A stretch of DNA of 15,582 nt from JADHTT01 sp964633845 (GCA_964633845.1 CAZWLA010000029.1:1-15582), one strand, 5' to 3'. Shown: positions 6,115 through 15,020, counted from the stretch's first letter. Translations and numbers: made by a program. Notes: generated by a model not told the origin, from the letters alone.

Positions 6115-6804
6115 TTAAGATTCCTGCTTTGGTAAATTAAACTTTTTTGTATTCAATTCACCATCAGTGTTAAATGACAGATAATATAGTTTATCTTTAA
6201 CCACACTAAGACCAGCTAAAAATCTAAGTGCTAAATTTGCTTGTAGTGATGCAATATGCATTACTATAGGTGCTGCAATTCCTGCTGGAGTATGATCAGT
6301 GATTGCAAAAACACTATCGAAGCTTGCTTCATCAAAGAAACATACTTGCCCATGAAACTGTTCTACACTTCCATATATCCAATGTATATTAGTTTTATTA
6401 GAATAGTCATTAATTAAAGACCTCACTGTCAGATTATCAGTTGCATCCAAAATTAAATCATATTTTGTACTTGTTTTCTTAGTAAAAGTATCAAAATCAC
6501 AATCAAAAGAATTAACTTTTACATATGGACAACGATTTTCAAGTAAATTTTTTAATACATCACACTTTTGTTTGCCCTCATCACCTACTTGAAATCCTAT
6601 TTGTCTATGAATATTATGTACACCAACCTCGTCAAAATCAACCAAGTCAATTTGTCCAATACCACTAGCACCAAGAGCAATAGCAATACTACACCCTAAT
6701 CCACCACAGCCAATAATAGCTATCTTTTTATCTTGTAGTCTATTTTGTGTTTCCTCACCCCAAAGCTGTATCTGACGATTAAAATATGCGTTAAAATCAC
6801 TCAT
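6115..6804 (-). CDS. ThiF/MoeB/HesA-family adenylyltransferase-like protein
   Basis: A 229-residue member of the E1-like superfamily that adenylates the C-terminal glycine of ubiquitin-like sulfur carriers (MoaD, ThiS) for molybdopterin or thiamine synthesis. Seen: FNRQIQLWGEETQNRL, the nucleotide-binding GCGGLGC (residues 32-38), VDFDEVGVHNIHRQIGF (55-71), DATDN (120-124) and the C-terminal helix PAGIAAPIVMHIASLQANLALRFLAG. Odd points: the two CxxC zinc knuckles of E. coli MoeB are missing, and the stretch between QVCFF (153-157) and PAG (173-175) is shortened. The position of the MoeB/ThiF conserved cysteine (TC-x-x-AG) reads DHTPAG. It may be a divergent or repurposed enzyme, so no symbol is given. 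It starts directly after xseB and abuts tyrA; neither neighbour indicates a carrier protein. Confidence 0.85.
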   Translation of the reverse strand: MSDFNAYFNRQIQLWGEETQNRLQDKKIAIIGCGGLGCSIAIALGASGIGQIDLVDFDEVGVHNIHRQIGFQVGDEGKQKCDVLKNLLENRCPYVKVNSFDCDFDTFTKKTSTKYDLILDATDNLTVRSLINDYSNKTNIHWIYGSVEQFHGQVCFFDEASFDSVFAITDHTPAGIAAPIVMHIASLQANLALRFLAGLSVVKDKLYYLSFNTDGELNTKKFNLPKQES

Positions 6805-7002
6805 CTATTTTATATACTCTTCATATTGCAGTTTTGCTTCATCAAGAAGTTTTTGAGCATCATCTAACTCTTTCATACCATCCTTATAGATATCTACACT
6901 TTGTGCTAGTGTAATCTCTGGATCTATTAATTTTTCTAAAATATTTTTTGCAGATGCAATATTATCTTCAAAACCAATATCGTTATTTTGTTCTTTATCC
7001 AT
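6805..7002 (-). CDS. xseB: Exodeoxyribonuclease VII small subunit
   Basis: The small subunit of exonuclease VII, which degrades single-stranded DNA into short oligonucleotides in repair; several copies coat the large subunit XseA. It has 65 residues, normal for the family. Seen: FEDNIASAKNILEKLIDPEITLAQSVDIYKDGMKELDDAQKLLDEAK, matching the XseB pattern of two helices with the SV..Y..G..L motif and heptad-like leucines. The acidic N-terminus (MDKEQNNDIGFED) is slightly extended. It lies three bases after metX ends and directly before the adenylyltransferase gene. The large subunit xseA is not in this window. Identification is firm despite the small size, because the whole length fits. Confidence 0.92.
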   Translation of the reverse strand: MDKEQNNDIGFEDNIASAKNILEKLIDPEITLAQSVDIYKDGMKELDDAQKLLDEAKLQYEEYIK

Positions 7003-7005
7003 ACA

Positions 7006-8109
7006 TTACCCCTTGATTAAATCTTGTACATAGCTACCAAACTTATCAACTTCTACTAAAAAAGCATCATGTCCATAGTCGCTATCAATCATCTTATATG
7101 TGATTAAATTTTCTTTACCTATTGAATTCATAGTATCTCTTATCTCTTCCATCTCTGCAGGCATAAATAATGTATCACCACTAAAAGATATAAGATGTAA
7201 TTTTGATTGTATTGAGGATAAACTTTGAGCCAAGGTATCACTTCCCCTAGAAGCATTAAAGATATTCATAGTTTTAACAATATATAAATAACTTAAAGGA
7301 TCAAAATTATGAGGGAAATTATATCCATTATATTCTAGATATCTTTCAACTTCAAATCTACCAAATAATTCATATAAACCATCATCTTTAGCATATCTTC
7401 TAGAAAACTTTTGATTCATACTAGTTGGACTTAAATAAGATATATGACCAGCCATTCTTCCAACTGCAAGACCTTTTAGGCCATGTTCTTTAATATCTTC
7501 AGGATCATAATATCCATCTTTAAAATCTTCATCGTTTCTAATTGCTTCTGTAGTTATCTTATTGTACGCAATAGCCCATGGTCTAGTATATGCTGTAGTA
7601 GCTAATGCAACTATGTGTTTTGCAAATGTAGGATATTCTATAGCATAACATAATGCCTGCATCCCACCCATAGATCCACCAATAACTGCATGTACATTCT
7701 CAATATTTAATTCTTTTAATAATCTTATTTGAGCTTTTACTATATCTGTAATTGTAAGAACAGGAAATTTTAACCTATAAGGTTCATTAGTTGCAGGATT
7801 TATACTTTGAGGTGATGTTGAACCAAAACATGAACCAATATTATTCATACATACTACAAAATATTTCGTAGTATCAATTGTTTTTCCATCACCAATAAAA
7901 TCATTCCACCATCCTGGCTTTCTATCACCTTCATAATATCCAGCAGCATGATGTGATCCACTTAATGCATGAGTAATTATAATAACATTTGATCTATCAC
8001 TATTTAACTGACCATAAGTTTCATAAGCTACTTCAAACTCTTGAAGTACTCTACCACTTTCACAATATAATGGCTCATTAAATTTTATCTTAGATGTATT
8101 AATTTGCAT
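7006..8109 (-). CDS. metX: Homoserine O-acetyltransferase
   Basis: Acetylates homoserine with acetyl-CoA, activating it for direct sulfhydrylation by MetY. It has 367 residues, an alpha/beta-hydrolase fold of normal length. Seen: the oxyanion region THALSGSHHAAG (residues 46-57), GWWNDFIGDGKTIDT (66-80), the nucleophile elbow GGSMGGMQ with S146, D312 in FSGDTLF, and H347 in DSDYGHDAF. These complete the Ser-Asp-His triad. The sequence is of the MetX type, not the unrelated MetA homoserine succinyl/acetyltransferase. It starts six bases after metY ends, with no strong ribosome binding site of its own, so translational coupling to metY is likely. Its substrate homoserine comes from the pathway started by LysC, encoded on the other strand in this window. 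Confidence 0.95.
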   Translation of the reverse strand: MQINTSKIKFNEPLYCESGRVLQEFEVAYETYGQLNSDRSNVIIITHALSGSHHAAGYYEGDRKPGWWNDFIGDGKTIDTTKYFVVCMNNIGSCFGSTSPQSINPATNEPYRLKFPVLTITDIVKAQIRLLKELNIENVHAVIGGSMGGMQALCYAIEYPTFAKHIVALATTAYTRPWAIAYNKITTEAIRNDEDFKDGYYDPEDIKEHGLKGLAVGRMAGHISYLSPTSMNQKFSRRYAKDDGLYELFGRFEVERYLEYNGYNFPHNFDPLSYLYIVKTMNIFNASRGSDTLAQSLSSIQSKLHLISFSGDTLFMPAEMEEIRDTMNSIGKENLITYKMIDSDYGHDAFLVEVDKFGSYVQDLIKG

Positions 8110-8115
8110 AGTAAA

Positions 8116-9372
8116 CTATATTACTTTTTCAAGTGCCTCAATTAAATCATCAGCATTCTCTAAACCAATAGATAATCTAATAAGTCCAGCACCAATACCA
8201 GATTGCTCTAGTTCTTGGGCACTCAACTGTTGGTGAGTTGTAGAAGCTGGATGTGTAATAATAGATTTACTATCACCAATATTTACTACACATGAGAATA
8301 TTTCAATATTATCTACAATATTTTTAGCAGTTTCCAAACTATCAACTTCAAAACTAAGTAAGCCACTATTTCCACCATGTAAATACTCTTTAGCTCTACT
8401 ATAATTTGAATCAGATTCTAATCCAGGATAATTAACTTTTTTAACTTTAGGATTAGACTCTAAATATTGTGCAACTTTTAATGCACTTGAACTATGCTCT
8501 TTCATCCTTAATGTAAGAGTTTCTAGTCCTTGTATCATAAGCCAAGAGTTAAATGGAGATGGTGTTGCACCTAAGTCTCTTAATACAGAAAGTAATATTC
8601 TCATAATAAATGGTGGAAAAGGTAGATCTGCATATACTAAACCATGATATGATTCATCAGGCTCATTAAAGTGAGCATATCTATCATTCCCTTTAATTTT
8701 ATCCATAGAAGTCTGACTATCTACAATGATTCCACCAAGTGCTAGTCCTTGTCCGGTTGTATATTTACTTGTACTATGCACAACAATATCACAACCAAGC
8801 TTTATAGGATTACATAAAATTGGTGTTGCTACTGTATTATCTACAACAGTAATTACATTATATTTATTTGCAATCTCTACAATAGTTTTAAAATCTGCAA
8901 CTTGTAAGTTTGGATTTGATAAAGATTCAAATAAAATCATCTTTGTATCTTCATCAATTAAATCTTCCAAAGTATTTGGATTTGTAACATCAAACTTTCT
9001 AGTTTCAATTCCAAATCTTTTAATAGTATGATCAGTTAAAGTTGTAGTTCCACCATAAACTGCATTTGCCACAAGGATATTATCCCCAACTTCACAAAGG
9101 TTTACAATTGTTGAAAAAATAGCACTCATTCCACTAGCAGTTGCAATAGCCGCAACTCCACCTTCCATCTGAGCAAATCTTTTTTCAAAAACTGCTGATG
9201 TTGGATTCATAAGTCTTGTATATATATTTCCAAGCTCCTTAAGGGCAAATAAATTTGCAGCATGCTCACTATCTCTAAATTCATATGCAGTACTCATATA
9301 AATTGGTACTGCCATAGTTCCTTGTGAATCTTTTTCATATCCTGCATGTAATGCTAATGTTTGTTGTGTCAT
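8116..9372 (-). CDS. metY: O-acetylhomoserine sulfhydrylase
   Basis: A PLP enzyme that makes homocysteine from O-acetylhomoserine and sulfide, bypassing cystathionine. It has 418 residues; the length and sequence favour MetY over the shorter cystathionine gamma-synthase MetB. Seen: the N-terminal TLALHAGY, YTRLMNPTSAVFE (51-63), EGGVAAIATASGMSAI (70-85), AVYGGTT (104-110), VVDNTVATP with D178, and the PLP-lysine block HSTSKYTTGQG with K203. PASTTHQQL and IRLSIGLENADDLIEAL close the C-terminal domain. A good ribosome site (AAGGGG) precedes the ATG. It forms a pair with metX just downstream, giving the acetylation/direct sulfhydrylation route. It follows guaB by 27 bases. No methionine riboswitch or operator is visible in that gap. 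Confidence 0.95.
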   Translation of the reverse strand: MTQQTLALHAGYEKDSQGTMAVPIYMSTAYEFRDSEHAANLFALKELGNIYTRLMNPTSAVFEKRFAQMEGGVAAIATASGMSAIFSTIVNLCEVGDNILVANAVYGGTTTLTDHTIKRFGIETRKFDVTNPNTLEDLIDEDTKMILFESLSNPNLQVADFKTIVEIANKYNVITVVDNTVATPILCNPIKLGCDIVVHSTSKYTTGQGLALGGIIVDSQTSMDKIKGNDRYAHFNEPDESYHGLVYADLPFPPFIMRILLSVLRDLGATPSPFNSWLMIQGLETLTLRMKEHSSSALKVAQYLESNPKVKKVNYPGLESDSNYSRAKEYLHGGNSGLLSFEVDSLETAKNIVDNIEIFSCVVNIGDSKSIITHPASTTHQQLSAQELEQSGIGAGLIRLSIGLENADDLIEALEKVI

Positions 9373-9399
9373 GATACCATTCCCCTTTTAATTAAATTT

Positions 9400-10845
9400 T
9401 TATACGTGGTAGTTTGGCGCTTCATTTGTAATTGTTACATCGTGTACATGTGATTCTTTTAATCCTGCACTTGTAATTTCTACAAATTCTGCTGTATTTT
9501 TAAATACTTCTAAATCTTTACTTCCTAAATATCCCATTGATGATCTTAATCCACCAATAAACTGATGAATAATTTCTCTCATATACCCTTTATACGGAAC
9601 CATACCTTCAATCCCTTCTGGTACTAACTTATCTGCAGCTGTTCCTTCTTGAAAATATCTATCAGTACTACCTTTAGTCATAGCACCAATTGATCCCATA
9701 CCTCTATATGATTTAAACTTTCTACCATGTGATAAGATTACTTCACCTGGAGATTCTTCAGTACCTGCTAACGCAGATCCCATCATAACAGTACCAGCAC
9801 CTACTGCTAATGCTTTTGCAACATCACCAGAAAATTTAATACCACCATCTGCAACAATTGGTACACCATATTTAGCCCCCATAGCAGCACACTCATCAAT
9901 TGCAGAAATTTGTGGTACACCTACACCTGCTACAATTCTTGTAGTACAAATTGATCCAGGGCCAATTCCTACCTTAACAGCATCAGCACCACATTTTATT
10001 AATTCTTCAACTGCTTCTTGGGTTGCAACATTTCCTGCAATAACTTGAATATCAAGCTCTTTCTTTATAGCTACAACAGTATCTAAAATACCTTTTGAAT
10101 GTCCATGAGCAGAATCTAATACAAGTACATCAACACCTGCATCTACTAGTGACTTTGCACGATCTAATTGACCAACACCAATTGCAGCACCAACTAATAA
10201 TCTTCCATGTTCATCTTTTGCTGCATTAGGATATTCAACTTTCTTTTTAATATCTTTAATTGTAATAAGACCTTTTAGTTTTCCATCTTTATCTACAATT
10301 GGTAATTTTTCAATCTTATTTTTATGCATCTCTTGAGATGCTTCTTCTAAAGTTGTACCTTCTACTCCTGTAACTAATGGCATTTTAGTCATTACATCAC
10401 CAGCTAATTGTGAAAAATCTGTAACAAATCTCATATCTCTATTTGTCAAAATACCTAAAAGATTATTTTCACTATCTACAACTGGAACACCAGAAATTTT
10501 ATATTCTCTCATAAGATCTTCTGCATCTTGTAGAGTTTGAGTTGGACTTACAGAGATTGGATCAACAATCATACCGCTTGTACTTTTTTTAACCTTACTA
10601 ACTTGTTCTGCTTGCGTACCCACATCCATATTTTTATGGATAATTCCAATACCACCAAGTCTAGCCATTGCAATTGCTGCTTGATATTCAGTTACTGTAT
10701 CCATAGCAGCAGATACAAAAGGAATATTTAAAGTAATTTTTTTAGTAAGTTTAGTTTTTAAACTCACCTCTTTTGGTAAAACTTCTGATCTTGCTGGTAC
10801 AAGTAATACATCTTCAAATGTTAAAGCTCTTTTTCTAATTCTCAT
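9400..10845 (-). CDS. guaB: IMP dehydrogenase
   Basis: Oxidises IMP to XMP with NAD, the rate-limiting step to guanine nucleotides; GuaA, encoded upstream in the same gene run, then converts XMP to GMP. It has 481 residues, full length. Seen: TFEDVLLVPARSEVLP (9-24), two CBS domains inserted at about residues 92-205, DSAHGHS, AGNVAT, the catalytic loop GIGPGSICTTR with C300, ADGG, the GMGS phosphate-binding motif and the flap dyad RY in STDRYFQ. The CBS pair is the site where ATP and GTP control bacterial enzymes of this family. The ATG has AAGGAT about seven bases upstream. It lies 20 bases after gatA; gatA and guaB are also neighbours in Campylobacter as I recall. Confidence 0.96.
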   Translation of the reverse strand: MRIRKRALTFEDVLLVPARSEVLPKEVSLKTKLTKKITLNIPFVSAAMDTVTEYQAAIAMARLGGIGIIHKNMDVGTQAEQVSKVKKSTSGMIVDPISVSPTQTLQDAEDLMREYKISGVPVVDSENNLLGILTNRDMRFVTDFSQLAGDVMTKMPLVTGVEGTTLEEASQEMHKNKIEKLPIVDKDGKLKGLITIKDIKKKVEYPNAAKDEHGRLLVGAAIGVGQLDRAKSLVDAGVDVLVLDSAHGHSKGILDTVVAIKKELDIQVIAGNVATQEAVEELIKCGADAVKVGIGPGSICTTRIVAGVGVPQISAIDECAAMGAKYGVPIVADGGIKFSGDVAKALAVGAGTVMMGSALAGTEESPGEVILSHGRKFKSYRGMGSIGAMTKGSTDRYFQEGTAADKLVPEGIEGMVPYKGYMREIIHQFIGGLRSSMGYLGSKDLEVFKNTAEFVEITSAGLKESHVHDVTITNEAPNYHV

Positions 10846-10865
10846 ATTATAATATCCTTTTAATT

Positions 10866-12227
10866 TTATTTATAATTTACTGCTGATTCAAGGCTCATTG
10901 CCCCATCAAATAATGTTTGCTCGTCAAATGCTTTTCCAATTAACTGCAATCCAATTGGCATCCCATCCTTATCATTAGATACTGGTAATGAAATAGCTGG
11001 CAATCCTGCTAAGTTTACAGATATTGTATATATATCACTTAAGTACATCTCTAATGCTGTCTTAAAACTACCAAATTCTGGAGCAGTAGTAGGTGCAACT
11101 GGTGATAAAATCAAATCTGCTTCTTCAAATATAGATTCAAAATCATCTTTAATTAAATGACGTACTTTTTGTGCTTTAATATAATAAGCATCATAATACC
11201 CTGAGCTTAGTACAAAAGATCCAAGCATAATTCTTTTTTGAACCTCTTCTCCAAAACCTTCTGTTTTAGTTTTTAAATAAGTCTCTTTTAAATTTGTAGC
11301 ATCTACTCTATTTCCATATCGAATACCATCATATCTACTTAGGTTTGCACTAGCTTCAGCTGTTGCTACGATATAATAAGATGAAACATGCTTTTTTGTA
11401 TCCATCATATTTTTATGAATAATTGTATGTCCAGCTTCTTCTAAAGATTTAATAGTTGATTCAAAAGCTTTTTTAATCTCTTCATTGGCTTCTTCAATAA
11501 AATTATCAATCACAGCAATTGTAAGCTTTTTATCACTATTCAAGTTTGGAGTCACTGGAGTATAATCAATATTTGCAGATGTTGAATCTTTTGGATCATG
11601 TCCAGAGATAATATCATACAAAATTGCTGCATCTTCAACATTTTGTGTAATAGGTCCACACTGATCTAATGATGATGAATAAGCAGCAATACCATATCTT
11701 GATACCCTACCATATGTTGGTTTCATACCTACACATCCACAATAAGCAGCAGGCTGTCTAATTGATCCACCAGTATCTGTACCCAATGCAGCTATAGCTT
11801 GTCCAGAGGCAACAGCTGCAGCTGAACCACCTGAACTTCCACCTGGAACTTTTGTATTATCAACTGGATTTAATGTTTTCCCATAACAACTTGATGCAGA
11901 TGTACTACCCATAGCAAACTCATCCATATTAGTTCTACCAAATGGTGATAAACCAGCAGCTTCAAGCTTATTAATTACAGTTGCATTATATGGTGATATA
12001 TAACCTTTAAGTATATTACTACTACAAGTAATTTCCCAATTTTTTACATTGATATTATCTTTAATAGCAACTGGTATTCCTATACCAGCAGAAGAAATAT
12101 CAGTATTTGTAAGCTGCTCAACATAAGCACCGATTGTAGTATTTGATTTTATATTATTTTCAAGTTCTGATCTGAAAGAAGAAATCTCATCTGCACTTAG
12201 TGCTAGTGCATCTTTTAAGGTGATCAA
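10866..12227 (-). CDS. gatA: Asp/Glu-tRNA amidotransferase subunit A
   Basis: The amidase subunit of GatCAB, which converts mischarged Glu-tRNA(Gln) (and often Asp-tRNA(Asn)) to the amide form, using ammonia from glutamine. It has 453 residues, slightly short but within the family range. Seen: the Ser-cisSer-Lys triad of amidase-signature enzymes, with K56 in VAIKDN, S131 in GGSSGGSAAA and S155 in DTGGSIRQPA, plus GRTNMDEFAMGSTS and YDAYYIKAQKVR. The start codon is TTG at 12227, chosen because AGGAG (12234-12238) lies six bases upstream and the reading frame enters the family sequence straight after; no ATG fits. Subunits B and C are not in the window. A palindrome lies just upstream (12249-12270), so the gene may have its own control. 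Confidence 0.95.
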   Translation of the reverse strand: MITLKDALALSADEISSFRSELENNIKSNTTIGAYVEQLTNTDISSAGIGIPVAIKDNINVKNWEITCSSNILKGYISPYNATVINKLEAAGLSPFGRTNMDEFAMGSTSASSCYGKTLNPVDNTKVPGGSSGGSAAAVASGQAIAALGTDTGGSIRQPAAYCGCVGMKPTYGRVSRYGIAAYSSSLDQCGPITQNVEDAAILYDIISGHDPKDSTSANIDYTPVTPNLNSDKKLTIAVIDNFIEEANEEIKKAFESTIKSLEEAGHTIIHKNMMDTKKHVSSYYIVATAEASANLSRYDGIRYGNRVDATNLKETYLKTKTEGFGEEVQKRIMLGSFVLSSGYYDAYYIKAQKVRHLIKDDFESIFEEADLILSPVAPTTAPEFGSFKTALEMYLSDIYTISVNLAGLPAISLPVSNDKDGMPIGLQLIGKAFDEQTLFDGAMSLESAVNYK

Positions 12228-12248
12228 TTATAGCTCCTATTGGGGATA

Positions 12249-12270
12249 ACCCTATGTTTAAATATAGGGT
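12249..12270. repeat. 22-bp near-perfect palindrome upstream of gatA
   Basis: ACCCTAT (12249-12255) and ATAGGGT (12264-12270) are exact inverted arms around a centre containing TTTAAA; the only break in symmetry is the pair 12256/12263 (G and T). It lies between the end of the unrecognised gene and gatA, 11 bases beyond the gatA Shine-Dalgarno. Neither strand has a following T-run, so it is not a standard terminator. A dimeric-repressor operator or an RNA hairpin that sets gatA expression are both possible. Confidence 0.5.
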
Positions 12271-12299
12271 ATTGTAGCTAAAATCATGTATAAATTTGC

Positions 12300-13457
12300 T
12301 TATAAAAACTTTTGTATATTTAAAATATCTTTTGCTTTGAGTCTATGGTATGGTTTAAATACAAATTTTAGATATTTTATCTCTGAATATGTAAAACCTT
12401 TGACATCTTTATTGGCAATTGTACATTTATTATTATTTATTTCAATTCTTTTTAGTTTGCCTTTTACTTGTTTAGCAAAATAAACAAAAACAAATTGACC
12501 ACGATGTGTTTTCTCAATTGCAATATAAAATCTATCATCTTCAAAGTCATTTTTTAATAGTTCTTTTAATTCAGGATATTTTGTTTGTGAAAATAAATTA
12601 TCTATGTCAACTTTGTTCATCGTTCCTACAAATATTTTTGAATATATGTCAAAATATTTTTCCACTAAGTTAGACTTTAAAAACTCAATATCAAGTATAT
12701 GTTTTCTATTTTCTTTTAGTTTTCGAAGAATCCAATTTATAGTACCAAAATATTTAAAGTTTGATGTTGTCAGTTTATAAACTTCAATAAGCTTGCTATG
12801 TTCAGGTTTAACAAACGGCTTTTTTTTAATATTTGTCTTAGATTTTAATCTATTCAAAATTAAACTTACATCTAGTATATCAGTAAGCCATACTGTACAA
12901 TATGAAGGAAATACACTAACACCCATAGCTTCTTTATTTAGTATTACAAGTGCCTTTACATATAGTTTTGGAAATAGTACTTCTAATAGAGATTTTTTCT
13001 TTTTTAATCTTTTTCGTAAGCCCATAGTATCTTTAACTATTGTACTTTCTACAAAATAAACAGAATCTTTTGTAAAAAATAAACCATCAAATTCACTAAT
13101 GTCTTTATATCCAGACTTATAAACTATTTGTGACTTTCGATCTATCAAAAAGCCATTTTTTATATTTTGTTGATTGTCTTGATGAGGACCTTTTACAATA
13201 AACTTAGTGATATACTTATTTGTAACTGCATACCTAATTAGTAGTTCATAAATTACATTTTCATAAACTTCACCAACAAAGCTACTATATGTTCCAATGT
13301 ATTCAGGAGATTCTTGATCTATATTTTGTGATTGAAGCTTTAAAAGGTGTTTAATATTATAATCATAATAAAATATATTATCATCTAAAACATTTAGATT
13401 TAGATGCTTAATATCATCACCAATTAAAAGGTTCTGCTTAGAAGATTTGTTGTTCAT
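12300..13457 (-). CDS. Unrecognised protein, possible PD-(D/E)XK-like core
   Basis: I do not recognise this 385-residue protein. It is rich in lysine, isoleucine and asparagine, with no signal peptide or membrane segment. Visible pattern: a helix with VGEVYENVIYELLIRYA (residues 61-77, E63 and E66), then EFDGLFF (122-128, D124), a strand YFVEST (134-139, E137), then K142. E, D-x(n)-E-x-T with a lysine nearby resembles a PD-(D/E)XK nuclease core with the lysine shifted, but this is pattern reading only. A basic stretch (148-155) and a lysine-rich C-terminal half could bind nucleic acid or a charged partner. It lies 24 bases after guaA and 72 bases before gatA, in the same direction, with no clear ribosome binding site. 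Among housekeeping genes it looks like an insertion. It could equally be a lineage-specific protein of another fold. Confidence 0.75.
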   Translation of the reverse strand: MNNKSSKQNLLIGDDIKHLNLNVLDDNIFYYDYNIKHLLKLQSQNIDQESPEYIGTYSSFVGEVYENVIYELLIRYAVTNKYITKFIVKGPHQDNQQNIKNGFLIDRKSQIVYKSGYKDISEFDGLFFTKDSVYFVESTIVKDTMGLRKRLKKKKSLLEVLFPKLYVKALVILNKEAMGVSVFPSYCTVWLTDILDVSLILNRLKSKTNIKKKPFVKPEHSKLIEVYKLTTSNFKYFGTINWILRKLKENRKHILDIEFLKSNLVEKYFDIYSKIFVGTMNKVDIDNLFSQTKYPELKELLKNDFEDDRFYIAIEKTHRGQFVFVYFAKQVKGKLKRIEINNNKCTIANKDVKGFTYSEIKYLKFVFKPYHRLKAKDILNIQKFL

Positions 13458-13481
13458 ATCGAATAAAAGCTATTACAGCAA

Positions 13482-15020
13482 CTACTCCCATTCTATAGTT
13501 GCTGGTGGCTTACTACTAATATCATATACTACTCTATTTATTCCATCTACTTCATTAATAATTCTTCTACTCATAAGTTCCAAAATATCATGTGGGATAT
13601 GAGCAAATGTTGCTGTCATACCATCAATAGCATTTACAATTCTGATACAAGCAGTATTATCATAAGTCCTATTATCACCCATAACACCAACAGATTTAAC
13701 ATTTAAAAGTACCGTAAATGCTTGCCAAGTTTTATCATACCAACCAGAACTTCTTAAAACATCAAGCATAATAGTATCAGCTTTTCGTAATATATCTAGA
13801 TCTGGACCATTAACATCACCCATGATTCTAATAGCAAGTCCAGGACCAGGGAAAGGGTGACGACCTATCATTCTAGAAGGTAATCCAAGCTCTAATCCAA
13901 GCTCTCTTACTTCATCTTTAAATATCTCTCTTAATGGTTCAATAAGTTCAAACGTCATCCAATCTGGAAGACCACCTACATTATGATGAGATTTTATTGT
14001 CTTTGAAGGTCCTTTAACAGATACAGATTCAATCACATCTGTATAAAGTGTACCTTGAGCTAAAAACTCAATACCATCATGCTTTTTAGCTTCTTGATCA
14101 AAAACTTCAATAAATGTTTCACCAATAGCTTTTCTTTTTGTTTCAGGGTCAATAACACCAGCTAACTTACTTAAAAACTGCTCAGAAGCATCTACAGTGA
14201 TTAGATTAATTCCTCTATTAGCAAACATATTTTGAACATCTTCAACTTCATTGCCTCGAAGAAGACCATTATCAACAAAAACAGGTACAAGCTGATCACC
14301 AATAGCTTCAGATAGAAGTGTAGCCACTACTGAGCTATCAACTCCACCACTTACACCACACAGAACCTTTTTATCTCCAACTTGAGCTTTGATTTTTGCC
14401 ATTTGCTCTTTCGCAAAATTTCCCATATTCCAATTTTTTTCACATTTACAAATATGCTTTGCAAAATTAACTAACATTTGTCCACCCTCTACAGAGTGTG
14501 TCACTTCTGGATGGTATTGGAATGCATATATATTTTTTTCTTCATTAGCAATAGCTGCATATGGTGAATTCTCACTAGTGCCAATAACTTTAAATCCCTG
14601 AGGTATTGATTCAACTCTATCACCATGAGACATCCATACAATTTCATCATTTGTAATCCCACCAAAGATAGGAGAATTTAGATCTTCTATAGTTAATTTA
14701 GCTTTTCCATATTCATGGTGATCAGCAGGTATTACACTACCACCTAAATAGTGTGCAATTGTCTGCATACCATAACAAATACCTAATATTGGTAAGCCTA
14801 AGTCAAATACAGCTTTATCCACTTTATAAGCATCATCAGCATAAATAGAAGCTGGTCCTCCACTTAATACAATCCCCTTAGAAGTTCTTGCCTTTATATC
14901 TTCTATTGATTCATTGTAAGGTACAATCTCTGAATAAAAACCACTATTTCTTAATCTTTTTGATATTAGTTGCGTATATTGACTTCCAAAGTCTAATACT
15001 AAAATTGGTACATGTTTCAT
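13482..15020 (-). CDS. guaA: GMP synthase (glutamine-hydrolysing)
   Basis: Aminates XMP to GMP using ATP and glutamine. It has 512 residues from the chosen start, normal length. Seen: the class I glutaminase domain with SGGPASIY (53-60), nucleophile C82 in GICYGMQ, and H170/E172 in FQYHPEVTHS. The ATP pyrophosphatase domain has the P-loop GVSGGVDSSV (222-231), and the dimerisation domain carries RHPFPGPGLAIRI and a C-terminal KPPATIEWE. The start at 15020 is preferred over an in-frame ATG at 15038, because AAGGA (15030-15034 on the minus strand) lies ten bases before it and the family sequence begins with MKHVPILVLDFGSQ; the upstream ATG has no ribosome site. It is the first gene of the long minus-strand run and shares its upstream region with three divergent tRNA genes. 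Confidence 0.96.
   Translation of the reverse strand: MKHVPILVLDFGSQYTQLISKRLRNSGFYSEIVPYNESIEDIKARTSKGIVLSGGPASIYADDAYKVDKAVFDLGLPILGICYGMQTIAHYLGGSVIPADHHEYGKAKLTIEDLNSPIFGGITNDEIVWMSHGDRVESIPQGFKVIGTSENSPYAAIANEEKNIYAFQYHPEVTHSVEGGQMLVNFAKHICKCEKNWNMGNFAKEQMAKIKAQVGDKKVLCGVSGGVDSSVVATLLSEAIGDQLVPVFVDNGLLRGNEVEDVQNMFANRGINLITVDASEQFLSKLAGVIDPETKRKAIGETFIEVFDQEAKKHDGIEFLAQGTLYTDVIESVSVKGPSKTIKSHHNVGGLPDWMTFELIEPLREIFKDEVRELGLELGLPSRMIGRHPFPGPGLAIRIMGDVNGPDLDILRKADTIMLDVLRSSGWYDKTWQAFTVLLNVKSVGVMGDNRTYDNTACIRIVNAIDGMTATFAHIPHDILELMSRRIINEVDGINRVVYDISSKPPATIEWE

Noticed and set aside
12793..13059. Plus-strand open frame opposite the unrecognised gene
   Set aside because: It is an antisense shadow of a longer frame in line with its neighbours; it has no ribosome site or recognisable motif.
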